Source of the DNA: Melioribacteraceae bacterium 4301-Me
GTDB lineage: Bacteria > Bacteroidota > Ignavibacteria > Ignavibacteriales > Melioribacteraceae
DNA length: 64,000 bases
Direction of reading: 5' to 3'
Assembly (NCBI GenBank): GCA_041538185.1
Contig: JBGORM010000006.1
Location: 124,001 to 188,000 of the forward strand
Shown here: positions 1-8,955 of the stretch, piece by piece
Layout: each line of letters opens with the position of its first letter
Numbering within the stretch: position 1 is the first letter of the stretch
Program-made: the position numbers and the translations under genes
Notes under the pieces: generated by a model
Databases searched by the model: none
What the model was told of the DNA's origin: nothing
Seen by the model: only the letters and a program-made list of their open reading frames with translations

Positions 1-1
1 T

Positions 2-286
2 CCAAATTTTTATTCTGCTGTTACTCGAAAAACTTCAGACGGCAAGGCGTTTTTCCCCGAAGAAAAAATGACAAGAATAGAAGCGTTGAAATCATATACA
101 ATAAACGGTGCTTATGCTTCTTTTGAGGAAAATATAAAAGGCTCGTTAACCCCAGGAAAGCTTGCTGATATTGTTGTTCTTTCAAACGATTTGTTGAATT
201 GCCCCGAAAATGAAATACAGAATACAAAAGTAATGTATACTATAGTTGGCGGGAAAGTTTTGTTTAGTGCGAACGATAAGCAATGA
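2..286 (+). CDS. Amidohydrolase family protein (YtcJ-like), C-terminal end only
   Basis: The frame is open from the first bases of the window and gives 94 residues before the TGA at 284-286; the gene starts upstream of the window. The tail contains AVTRK, then YTINGAYASFEE, then GSLTPGKLADIVVLS, and ends with VGGKVLF. This order is typical of the C-terminus of YtcJ-like amidohydrolases (Amidohydro_3), predicted metal-dependent hydrolases of unknown substrate. The metal-binding residues lie outside the window, so activity cannot be judged. It converges on the minus-strand T9SS pseudogene with only a 6-base gap. Confidence 0.8.
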   Translation, partial: PNFYSAVTRKTSDGKAFFPEEKMTRIEALKSYTINGAYASFEENIKGSLTPGKLADIVVLSNDLLNCPENEIQNTKVMYTIVGGKVLFSANDKQ

Positions 287-292
287 TGTTAG

Positions 293-2037
293 TTACCTAA
301 GCAAAATTAGTTTGTTAACTTTATATAACTTATCAAAAGTAAGTTTATTATCCTGATTGAGGAAAGTAATTTTATAGAAATAAACGCCGCTCGGCAGACC
401 ATCTGCATTAAAGTTGACTGAATAGGAGCCTGGAGATTTGTTGTCGTCAACAAGTCTTCGGACTTCTTTTCCAAGAATATCATAAACGATAAGAATTACA
501 TGAGCTGCTGCAGGTAGTTCGTATCTAATTTTGGTAGTAGAATTAAAAGGATTGGGATAGTTTTGGTACAGCGCGTAATTTTCATAAAGGGTATTGTTAG
601 CTGGATGCTGTTGGTGAGGAATTGTTAATTTTCCGGAGGTCATTTCGTAAACAAAGTCGTTGTAAAATAAAGCAGCAACTTCAGCATTGTATCTTAGTTT
701 AGTAATACTATCTAAATGGTTCAAGCCTATTCCTCCCACTTGAGCAATTACGACCTCGGCGGTATCATTTAATTTTAAGCTGAAGGGTCCTGTCACTAAC
801 CACATTCTTCTATCACCTGCGCCATCATATATTCCATCAATTGGACCCGTCCCGATTACCGGGTCGCCATCAAGCATGTAAACACCATCTGGTGTATAAT
901 CTGTCCCATCAGAAGAGAAAGGAAGTGAATTAGGGTAACTAGGCATTGGCCTAAATCCTCTCATCATATTATAGAATTCTAAAGTACCATTATAACTGTG
1001 TGTTGGGTCACTCCAAGAACCCCCGGTACGATGAAGCAGTGCTGCTGTAAGCGGTTTTGAATTAAAATATTTATATCCTTTTCGCCACTTGAAATTAATT
1101 ATTGCAGAGTCAGATAAATTATTTGTCTTATGAGATACACCTTGCAAAATTACATAACCTATTGCAGGAGGTGCTGAAAGGTATTTGCTGTATTCCTTAT
1201 CATAATCATTGGAATTGTAAGAATACCCCATATTTAAGGAAGTATCACAACCTATGAAATCATCCGCAGAATAACCGAGGTCTGTATCAACCCATTGACA
1301 AATGTACATACTGTCAATTTGTGCATCTGGGGAGTGGAGGAAAGTCCTTTATAAATTATGTTTACTTTTTTGAAAATAACATTGCTGAGAATGCCAGAAG
1401 GATAATATGCCCAGTATGTTTCGCTAACTTCTAAACCTATAGGTGGCGATTTCCATAAAGAAAACTCTTTTCCATCGGAATATTTAATAAACAAAGTTTG
1501 CACCGCTCCAGGTACACCGGGAACATCTATATCCTGTTCGTATATTCCATTGTTATTTTTGTCATAGAACGGTGCGCCTTCTTCTGCTGGCCATTCGTTC
1601 CAATCTTTTTCGTACTGTTTGTAAATTGTTTGAATATCCTCATCAGTAACTTGATTTCTGGATTTATGGAAAAAGTCTGCAGCGTCATCGACAAGGTTAA
1701 TATTGGAAAAGTAATCTGATCTTACTCTATATAAACGCGTAAGCGGAATATTATTGCTCCAGTACTCGTTTCCCGCAACTCTAACAACGGTATCTCGTCC
1801 GTCGTGGACAAGTCCACCCCAAATAATTCCTTCGGAAAAAATAACCCCCACATTAATGCCTTTAGGATAAGAGCCGTTCCACGAATTACTGACAACCCAA
1901 TCATGAAAGCCGTCATCTCTGACCCATGAAGTAATATTCCCAGAATTGATTATACTTTGGCGGGGGTTTTGCGCAGTGATAATAGAACAATATAAAGTTG
2001 CAAGAAGAAATATCTTAAGCAGAGATTTCATTTTCAT
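293..2037 (-). pseudogene. T9SS-exported surface protein, split by one frameshift
   Basis: Two overlapping minus-strand frames together make one protein. The upstream part (2037 to about 1330) begins with a signal peptide (MKMKSLLKIFLLATLYCS..TAQ). The downstream part (about 1333 to 293) ends with a type A T9SS sorting domain: NYPNPFNSTTKIRYELP, YDILGKEVRRLVD, LPSGVYFYKI. The frame changes at the run GGGG at 1329-1332 (CCCC on the coding strand). One added C restores a continuous reading, STPPDAQIDSMYICQWVD. Starts at 2037 or 2031 fit the signal peptide better than the first in-frame ATG at 2073. The middle is not a family I recognise. It may be a true pseudogene or a one-base sequencing or assembly error in a homopolymer. 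Confidence 0.8.
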
Positions 2038-2731
2038 TTCAATTTTTGTGAAACGAAATGAATTACAAAACAATCTAATTTTTTATGATACAAATATCAA
2101 TTCAAATATTTTGAAATGCACCAAAAGGGGGCGGATACTCTAAGTTTTCAATTGGGCTGTAAAAAATAAGCTAAAGCTTGAAAGTAGCACTGAAAATAGA
2201 GATATCATCTTTCCCCCAAATTGAGATAAAAATTCCATCTTTTTGCAAACGAATTAACCCCAAAATTTTCATTACATTGACAGACGACAAAAAGTAATTT
2301 TTAGCGAGGGAGATTCAACCGCACTAATTGTCAGAACTCATGAAATCTCAGCGTCTCAGCGTCTCGGCGGTGAAAAAAACGCAGAGGCACAGAGTTCCAC
2401 TTTTAATTCTTGAATGTTGGAATCACAAATAGAACTGGTCACATTGCGGTAAGATTAATATCGCCCTGATAGGGGTTCATTTTTTATTTCAACCATAATT
2501 TTGCTCTACCAGGGTCTTAAGAACTCTTAGCAGTCTAAAGAAGCAATTCCCATAGCACTTTTTCATCGTCAATTATTAGAATGGTTCCTTTTGTCATTTT
2601 AAATAAAAAGGACAATTTGTCAAAATAATTTTACTTTATTAGGTTTAATTGACAAGTTTACTCAAAACTAAAAATAGTTACATATTTATTGAAGTAACCA
2701 ATTTTAAAAGTGTTATAAGAAGAAGTTTTTT
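2038..2731. other. Gene-free interval with a candidate promoter
   Basis: No convincing gene is present. The interval is AT-rich and holds the dispersed-repeat-like segment at 2346-2398. A TTGACA hexamer lies at 2649-2654, followed about 20 bases later by an AT-rich stretch. It is a plausible but weak promoter for the 3-hydroxyacyl-CoA dehydrogenase gene that starts at 2732. No strong Shine-Dalgarno site precedes that gene. Confidence 0.45.
2346..2398. repeat. Dispersed-repeat-like segment, CTCAGCGTCT type
   Basis: The stretch repeats CTCAGCGT almost in tandem, then GGCGGTGAAAAAAACGCAGAGG, so its two arms (CTCAGCGT and ACGCAGAG) are imperfectly inverted. It is much richer in G+C than the flanking DNA. 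Similar CAGCGTCTCTGCGG-like words are, from general knowledge, scattered between genes in many environmental genomes. Only one copy is in the window, so its repeat status is inferred. Confidence 0.45.
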
Positions 2732-3913
2732 ATGGAAGATAAAGAAGTTAAAAAGGCAGTAGTTGGTGTTATAGGTTCCGGTACTATGGGAACAGGTATC
2801 GCACAAGCTGCTGCAGTTTCCGGGTATAAAGTAATCCTGTTCGATTCAAATAAAAATGCGTTAGATAAGGCGAGACAATCCCTACTGTCTATTTTAATTA
2901 GATTGGAAGAGAAAGGAAAATTAAGCGGCGAAAGGGCAGCTGATATTTTTTCTAGAATTTATTTTGCAAAATCTTTAACAAAATTTAACGAGTGTGGAAT
3001 TGTAATTGAAGCTGTAGTCGAAAGTCTTCCCGTTAAAAAAGAACTTTTCTCTCAACTTGAAAATACAGTCCGGAAAGAAACTATACTTGCAACAAACACA
3101 TCATCACTCTCAGTCACCGAAATTGCTTCTGCTTGCAAAAATCCCGAAAGAGTAATTGGAACTCATTTTTTTAATCCTGCACCGCTTATGCCACTGGTCG
3201 AAATTATTCCGGGAGAAAAAACTTCAAGGGAATTCACAGAAAAGACTAAAAAGATAATTAACGATTTTGGGAAAACTATAGTTGTTTGTAAAGATTCGCC
3301 TGGATTTATTGTTAATAGAATTGCAAGACCGTTTTACGGTGAAGCACTTAAAATTCTTGAGGAAGGAACTGTTGATGTTGCCACAATTGATTTCGCAATG
3401 AAAGAAATCGGAAAATTTAAAATGGGTCCTTTTGAACTGATGGATTTAATCGGGAACGACGTTAATTATAAAGTAACTGAAACAATCTATCAACAGTTTA
3501 ACTATGAACCACGATTTGAACCCTCTTCAATTCAGCGAAAATTAGTTGAAGAGGGAAAACTTGGCAAAAAAACGGGAGTTGGTTTTTACAATTATACTTA
3601 TGGTCAAGAAGTTCCAACGATTGCTATGGATAAAAATCTTTTGGAAGAAATATTTTTTAGAATTCTTGCTATGTTAATAAATGAAGCCGCTTATGCAATT
3701 TATGAAAAAATAGCCTCTGTTGAAGATATCGATTTAGCGATGACGATGGGGGTAAATTATCCTAAAGGATTATTAAAATGGGCTGATGAAATAGGCGTTG
3801 AAAGAATTGTAGACAAATTAAATTTGCTTTATGATAAGCACAAAAACAGAAGATATGTTGTTTGCCCCCTACTTGTTTCAATGGCTAAAGAAAGGAAGAA
3901 GTTTTATGAATAA
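2732..3913 (+). CDS. paaH: 3-hydroxyacyl-CoA dehydrogenase (PaaH/Hbd family)
   Basis: An NAD-dependent dehydrogenase that oxidises 3-hydroxyacyl-CoA to 3-oxoacyl-CoA. The N-terminal Rossmann motif is GVIGSGTMGTGIAQAA (residues about 12-27). THFFNPAPLMPLVEII and PGFIVNRIARPFYGEA follow, as in the HCDH family. At 393 residues it is longer than minimal Hbd proteins (about 280) because a second C-terminal HCDH domain is present (MGVNYPKGLLKWADEIG), as in PaaH-type enzymes. It overlaps the thioesterase start by 8 bases and sits just ahead of a PcaF/PaaJ-like thiolase. That context suggests phenylacetyl-CoA or adipyl-type beta-oxidation. The symbol is by context; a generic butyryl-CoA role is possible. 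Confidence 0.8.
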   Translation: MEDKEVKKAVVGVIGSGTMGTGIAQAAAVSGYKVILFDSNKNALDKARQSLLSILIRLEEKGKLSGERAADIFSRIYFAKSLTKFNECGIVIEAVVESLPVKKELFSQLENTVRKETILATNTSSLSVTEIASACKNPERVIGTHFFNPAPLMPLVEIIPGEKTSREFTEKTKKIINDFGKTIVVCKDSPGFIVNRIARPFYGEALKILEEGTVDVATIDFAMKEIGKFKMGPFELMDLIGNDVNYKVTETIYQQFNYEPRFEPSSIQRKLVEEGKLGKKTGVGFYNYTYGQEVPTIAMDKNLLEEIFFRILAMLINEAAYAIYEKIASVEDIDLAMTMGVNYPKGLLKWADEIGVERIVDKLNLLYDKHKNRRYVVCPLLVSMAKERKKFYE

Positions 3914-4325
3914 GCAGCTAACAGCGGAAAAGGCAATTGAGAAAATGCTGAAGAGTGATAAATTCAGTCGATGGCTAAGAGTAAAAATAGTGGAGTCAAA
4001 AAAAGGCTATTGCAAGTTAGAAATGAAAGTACGAAAAGAGATGATGAATGGTTTTAATATTGTGCATGGAGGAGTAACATTTTCACTTGCCGATAGTGCT
4101 CTTGCTTTTGCGTCAAACAGCTATGGCAAGGTTGCGGTTGTAATAGAAAATAATATTTCTTTTGTTAAACCCGTAAGAGAAAATGATATACTTATTGCAA
4201 CAGCCGAAGAGCAAAGCAGAAATAATCATTTAGGGGTTTATAGTGTTGAAATCACAAATCAAAAAAATGAGAAAGTTGCAGTGTTTAAGGGAACTGTTTA
4301 TATAACAAACAAGAACATTCTATAA
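3906..4325 (+). CDS. paaI: PaaI-like hotdog-fold acyl-CoA thioesterase
   Basis: The predicted product is 139 residues with a start at 3906, an ATG overlapping the end of the dehydrogenase gene (stop at 3911-3913), which implies translational coupling. It contains the PaaI hotdog signature GFNIVHGGVTFSLADSALAFA, with the conserved Asn/His-Gly-Gly and the catalytic-type Asp in ADSALA. PaaI proteins hydrolyse hydroxylated phenylacetyl-CoA and are thought to rescue CoA from dead-end intermediates. The setting between PaaH-like and PaaJ-like genes supports that role. Other small acyl-CoA thioesterase roles cannot be excluded. Confidence 0.82.
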   Translation: MNKQLTAEKAIEKMLKSDKFSRWLRVKIVESKKGYCKLEMKVRKEMMNGFNIVHGGVTFSLADSALAFASNSYGKVAVVIENNISFVKPVRENDILIATAEEQSRNNHLGVYSVEITNQKNEKVAVFKGTVYITNKNIL

Positions 4326-4375
4326 AAGACTAAAAGTCTTAATGTAATTAGTAAGAAAAATAGAAAGGCAAATAA

Positions 4376-5590
4376 ATGAAAATTATTTCCGAAGCATATA
4401 TAGTAGATGCAGTTCGTACGCCAATTGGGAAATTAGGAGGTGCTTTATCCACAATTCGTGTTGACGATTTGGCTGCAATTACATTAAAAGAAATATTAAA
4501 GAGAAATCCAACAATAGATTCAGCACAAATTGATGAAGTTTTTTTAGGATGTGCAAATCAAGCTGGTGAAGATAATAGAAACATTGCGCGTATGTCTTTG
4601 CTATTAGCTGGAATACCGTCAAGTGTACCTGGACAAACGATTAATCGCTTGTGTGCTTCTGGAATGGATGCAGTTATAAATGCAGCGCGAGCAATTTGGG
4701 TTGGTGATGGTGATTTGTTTATTGCAGGCGGCGTTGAAAACATGACTCGCGCACCACTTGTAATGTCTAAAGCTGAAAAAGCTTTCTCTGGGAAAATTAA
4801 CATTTACGATTCATCTTTGGGCTGGAGGTTTATTAATCCAAAAATGCAGGAGATGTACGGTACAGAATCTATGGGCGAGACTGCCGAAAATCTTGCCGAG
4901 AAATATAAAATTTCAAGAGAAGCTCAAGACGAGTTTGCTTATAATTCACAGATGAAAGCTGCAGCTGCTATTAAATCGGGCAGATTTGCAAAAGAAATTA
5001 TACCAATTGAAATTTCACAAGGGAAAGGTGAATCTTCCCTTTTTGAAAACGATGAGTTCGTTAAACCAAATACAACAAAAGAAATTTTAGCTGCATTAAA
5101 ACCTGCCTTTAGAAAAAACGGGACTGTAACCGCTGGGAATTCCTCCGGCTTAAATGACGGGGCATGTTCGCTAATTATTGCCTCTGAAAAAGCAATTAAA
5201 AAATTTGACTTAAAGCCTAAGGCAAAAATTGTTGCTAATGCTGTCACCGGCGTCGAGCCGCGTATTATGGGAATTGGTCCAGTTGATGCAACTTCGAAAA
5301 TCTTATCAAAAACAAAAATGAAATTAGATGACTTTGATGTTATAGAAATAAACGAAGCTTTTGCAGCACAAATGCTTGCAGTGTTATTTGAATTGAAAAT
5401 TAAACCAGATGATGAAAGATTAAACCCTAACGGTGGTGCAATTGCTTTGGGACACCCGCTGGGAATGAGCGGCGCTCGTCTTATCCAAACAGCAATGATT
5501 GAACTAAACGAAAAAAATAAAAAGTATGCCCTCTGTACTTTGTGCGTTGGAGTGGGACAAGGAGTTGCAGTAGTTTTGGAAAGAATTTAG
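4376..5590 (+). CDS. paaJ: Acetyl-CoA acyltransferase, 3-oxoadipyl-CoA thiolase type
   Basis: A 404-residue thiolase that releases acetyl-CoA from 3-oxoacyl-CoA. The catalytic set is complete: Cys93 in NRLCASGMDAV, His360 in ALGHPLGMSGAR and Cys390 in LCVGVGQG. Several stretches (GCANQAGEDNRNIARMSLLL, GGVENMTRAPLVMSKAE) are those of the PcaF/PaaJ branch rather than FadA. It follows the PaaI-like gene by 50 bases and is probably the last gene of a three-gene transcription unit. The upper phenylacetate genes are not in the window, so assignment to that pathway remains an inference. Confidence 0.82.
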   Translation: MKIISEAYIVDAVRTPIGKLGGALSTIRVDDLAAITLKEILKRNPTIDSAQIDEVFLGCANQAGEDNRNIARMSLLLAGIPSSVPGQTINRLCASGMDAVINAARAIWVGDGDLFIAGGVENMTRAPLVMSKAEKAFSGKINIYDSSLGWRFINPKMQEMYGTESMGETAENLAEKYKISREAQDEFAYNSQMKAAAAIKSGRFAKEIIPIEISQGKGESSLFENDEFVKPNTTKEILAALKPAFRKNGTVTAGNSSGLNDGACSLIIASEKAIKKFDLKPKAKIVANAVTGVEPRIMGIGPVDATSKILSKTKMKLDDFDVIEINEAFAAQMLAVLFELKIKPDDERLNPNGGAIALGHPLGMSGARLIQTAMIELNEKNKKYALCTLCVGVGQGVAVVLERI

Positions 5591-5613
5591 TTCAATAACA
5601 ATTTAATCATATC

Positions 5614-5915
5614 TGTCCAATATATTTTTTATTTGTCCCAAAAGGGACTTAATCTATTTCTTTGTTCTTTATCCTATAAATATTTTGTTCTGAGGGGACA
5701 ATAAAGCTTTGATTATCCTTAAACCAATCTAATCCCTTTAGGGATTATATAGTTATAGAATAAATAAATATCAAACTGAAGTTAAAAGTCCCATAGGGAC
5801 GAGATAGGGATTGATTTACAAGACAAGTAGAATAGTCCAAAAAATCTTGAAGTTTTCAAAATTTATTTGGTAATTCATCCCTTCGGGATTTGATTTCAAA
5901 ATTATTTTGGACAGC
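5614..5915. repeat. Cluster of small GTCCC/GGGAC palindromes
   Basis: The interval between the thiolase and the CBS gene holds four short palindromes of related sequence: GTCCCAAAAGGGAC (5635-5648), AATCCCTTTAGGGATT (5731-5746), GTCCCATAGGGAC (5788-5800) and ATCCCTTCGGGAT (5877-5889). The last is nested in a larger inverted pair, GTCCAAAA (from 5835) and TTTTGGAC (to about 5912). Such AGTCCC-GGGAC elements are, from general knowledge, common between genes in Bacteroidetes relatives. No coding frame is evident. Confidence 0.6.
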
Positions 5916-6029
5916 ACTGAATTTAATTGAGTATTGTGTTTTTGAAAAATCAATAGTAAATTTTTTTCGGGATATGTTATTATGTCTCTTTTGAAATAGA
6001 AATTTTACAAAAATTGGATGGAGGTAACT

Positions 6030-6464
6030 ATGAAAACAGTAAAACACATATTAAAAACAAAGGGAAATGCTGTTTGGACTGTAAATCCTAATACAAAAGT
6101 ATTTGATGCGCTAAAATTAATGGCTGAAAAAAACATCGGCGCAGTTGTTGTTGTTGAAAACAACCAATTAAAGGGAATTCTTTCTGAACGAGACTATGCA
6201 CGAAAAGTAGCTCTTGAAGGATTATCATCGCATGAAATAAGCGTGGAAAAAATAATGTCTAATCGTATCTTTTATGTGAATCCTAATACAAGCGTAGAAG
6301 AATGTATGGCACTGATGACAGAAAAAAGAATTCGTCATCTTCCAGTATTAGAAAATGAGAAATTAGTTGGATTAATTTCAATTGGCGACGTCGTAAAGGA
6401 AATGCTTGATGATAAGAATTTTGTTATTAGTCAATTAGAGCAATATATTATTGGCAGCAGGTGA
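6030..6464 (+). CDS. CBS-domain-pair protein
   Basis: The product is 144 residues and almost entirely two CBS domains. The first runs from about residue 8 to 65 (GAVVVVENNQLKGILSERDY), the second from about 75 to 130 (IRHLPVLENEKLVGLISIGD). Such pairs bind adenine nucleotides and act as regulatory sensors, here without a linked enzyme domain. The start at 6030 is chosen over an in-frame codon at 6018 because GGAGG at 6020-6024 lies at correct distance. The stop overlaps the GTG start of the next gene. The partner is unknown. Confidence 0.85.
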   Translation: MKTVKHILKTKGNAVWTVNPNTKVFDALKLMAEKNIGAVVVVENNQLKGILSERDYARKVALEGLSSHEISVEKIMSNRIFYVNPNTSVEECMALMTEKRIRHLPVLENEKLVGLISIGDVVKEMLDDKNFVISQLEQYIIGSR

Positions 6465-8893
6465 CAATAACTTTACATCTCTTGAAGAATAAAACCGTTG
6501 CAATCTTATTCTTTTTGGCGAGTTTAATCTATCCACAGTTTAACAGTGGACAAAGTGCTAATTTGTATGAAATTACAGGTGCGATAAAAGACAAACTAAC
6601 AGGTTACTCACTTCCTTACGCAAGCATAAGAATTGATAATACTACTTATGGAACTGCTTCTAATAATGAAGGGCAGTTCATCTTAAAGCTTAAAGAAGGC
6701 AGCTACAAATTGATTTTTTCATACATTGGTTATAAAACCGATACCCTTTCAATTTATCTAACTGAAAATGAACATTTAGATATAAAACTAGAACCGCAAG
6801 CAGTTAGACTTCCAGAGATTGTCGTAAATGCAAATGAAGACCCGGCTTATAAAATTATTCGCGAAGCTATTAGGAGAAAAAAAGAGAACAGAAAAGGTTT
6901 GATTAGTCTTGAGTATAATGCATATTCGAAAAGAATATTAAAATCGGGCGGCGAAGTAGGAATGATTGAAGAAGTATTTGTTAAAGGATACAGTAAAGTT
7001 GGTGAGTGGGAAAAAGAATTTATATTGTCTAGGCATAAGACAGAAAACCGAAAGAAACAAATTCGTTCAATGGATTTTAATATTTCAGGCAATTATTATA
7101 TTGATTTCTCTAAAGATACTCTTACACTAATACTAAATAAAGTTTACCTTCCTCTTGCAGATAAAGCATTCGATTATTATGATTATAAATTAATGAGTGT
7201 AACTGAAACACCAACCGGAGAGGTATATAAGATAAAAGTAATCCCGCTTTCTAAAATTCAGCCGCTGCTACAAGGTGAAATTGATATTGAAGGTAAAAAC
7301 TACGCCTTAGTAAAAGTAAATTTGAGGAACAATGAGGGGTTACGCTTTTTATTTGCAAAGGATCTTAATGTAAGGTTCGTTCAGCAGCTTGGCAATTACG
7401 ACGGCTATTGGCTGCCTAATTATATAGAAACAGAAGCGGGTTTCGAGTTTAGTTTTCAAGGATTAATCTCGCTTGATAAAATAGAATTAGAGGAGATAAG
7501 CAATGTTACAGAATACAAAATTAATCCAGCTATACCAGATTCGATAGTAGATGCAATTAAATCTAAATATGGTGGCTTTACAGTCGATACAACAAATGGC
7601 GGAAAAAGACCAATTGAACTAACTCGCCAACAAATAAATGAACTTCGACCGATACCATTAACAAAACTGGAAATTAAAGCTTATGATGAATTAGACAGTA
7701 CTAAAACATTCGAAAAAATAATAAAGGTAAAAGGTCCTTTGGCAAGTTTAGTTGCTTTTTCAGAACCTAAAAGCGACTCGAATAAAAGTACTTTGTTTGC
7801 CACAGCAACTTTTTTAACTAAATATGTGAACTTTGCAAACAATCGTGTTGATGGAATTTCGATAGGACCGCGTTACGCAGCTAATTTGATAAATGATAAA
7901 TTAAGTTTAGATTTTTCTTCTAAGTATTCATTTCTTCGGAAGAAAATAGAGGCTGAAGGTAATCTTAATTTTCGATTAGAAGATTTTTTTGTTAACTCAA
8001 TTGAAGCTTATTTCTACAATAAAACTAAAAATTGGGATGACTTTTCACCCTATTCTGAAATTACAAATAGTATTTCAGTTACGATGGGATTTGATGATCA
8101 GTTTAATTATTATTTATCAAAAGGTGTGGGGATTGCCCTCACAAAAAATTTTTTGAAGGATATTGAGTTTAGTCTCAATTTTACATCTGAACAAGAAAAC
8201 TCTTTGAAGGAAAATAAGTATCAGAGTATATTAAAAAGCAGCAGATTGCCGAGAGAGAACCCCGCAATTGCTGAAGGAACCGATAGAAGAATTTCAGTAA
8301 AAATTTCCTTAGGAAAAAATCCATGGGAATTTCAAGCATTTCCATCAAATGGTTTAGTGGCTCAGTTAGAACTTTCTGACCCAGCATTTTCGAGTGACTT
8401 CAGTTACAAAAGATATCACTTTACAGGATTAATTAGATTAAAAACATTTTATAAAGAATTGTTTATATCTCCATACCTCGAAATAATGGTTGATGCCGCT
8501 GCAATACAAGGTAGTTACGGTCCTCAACATTTATTTGTGCCCAATACTGCGTTGGGTTTTTTTGCTCCACTGGGTGTTTTTAAAGGGTTACGGCCAGTGA
8601 ATTTTATTGGCACCGATATGCTTGCAATTCATGTAGAGCATAACTGGAGAACTGTATTGTTTCAGGCGTTAGGACTTGATTTTATGTCTGATCTTTATTT
8701 TGATTTTATTACAGGCATAAGCCTGCTGAAGACTTGGAATCAATCTAATTATCTGCTGAATTTAAATATGAACAAGCCTTACTGGGAAGTTTTTGCGAGC
8801 ATATCTAAAATATTTGGTATCGTTAGAGTTGATGTAAGTTATAATTCATTTAAGAATTTCTATATTACATCTTCTTTTGGAGTAGTATTGTGA
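6461..8893 (+). CDS. DUF5686-type outer-membrane protein with carboxypeptidase-like regulatory domain
   Basis: The product is an 810-residue exported protein. A hydrophobic signal segment (residues about 9-26) is followed by a CarboxypepD_reg-like beta-sandwich (about 36-115: ITGAIKDKLTGYSLPYASI, EGQFILKLKEGSYKL). The rest matches the DUF5686 pattern, with PAYKIIREAIRRKK after the first domain. The C-terminal half is rich in alternating hydrophobic strands, consistent with an outer-membrane barrel ending in a hydrophobic FGVVL. The GTG at 6461 overlaps the CBS stop by four bases, and no ATG fits the signal peptide as well. Function of the family is unknown. Confidence 0.75.
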   Translation: MTITLHLLKNKTVAILFFLASLIYPQFNSGQSANLYEITGAIKDKLTGYSLPYASIRIDNTTYGTASNNEGQFILKLKEGSYKLIFSYIGYKTDTLSIYLTENEHLDIKLEPQAVRLPEIVVNANEDPAYKIIREAIRRKKENRKGLISLEYNAYSKRILKSGGEVGMIEEVFVKGYSKVGEWEKEFILSRHKTENRKKQIRSMDFNISGNYYIDFSKDTLTLILNKVYLPLADKAFDYYDYKLMSVTETPTGEVYKIKVIPLSKIQPLLQGEIDIEGKNYALVKVNLRNNEGLRFLFAKDLNVRFVQQLGNYDGYWLPNYIETEAGFEFSFQGLISLDKIELEEISNVTEYKINPAIPDSIVDAIKSKYGGFTVDTTNGGKRPIELTRQQINELRPIPLTKLEIKAYDELDSTKTFEKIIKVKGPLASLVAFSEPKSDSNKSTLFATATFLTKYVNFANNRVDGISIGPRYAANLINDKLSLDFSSKYSFLRKKIEAEGNLNFRLEDFFVNSIEAYFYNKTKNWDDFSPYSEITNSISVTMGFDDQFNYYLSKGVGIALTKNFLKDIEFSLNFTSEQENSLKENKYQSILKSSRLPRENPAIAEGTDRRISVKISLGKNPWEFQAFPSNGLVAQLELSDPAFSSDFSYKRYHFTGLIRLKTFYKELFISPYLEIMVDAAAIQGSYGPQHLFVPNTALGFFAPLGVFKGLRPVNFIGTDMLAIHVEHNWRTVLFQALGLDFMSDLYFDFITGISLLKTWNQSNYLLNLNMNKPYWEVFASISKIFGIVRVDVSYNSFKNFYITSSFGVVL

Positions 8894-8955
8894 TTTTTTA
8901 GCCATTATTTATTTAATATACTTAATTTCCGTTAACAAATGTCGAGGTGTGAGTA

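Noticed and set aside
1334..1347. GAGGAAAGTCC, a word like the conserved core of RNase P RNA
   Set aside because: It lies inside the coding region of the T9SS pseudogene, and none of the other RNase P conserved segments are found within several hundred bases.
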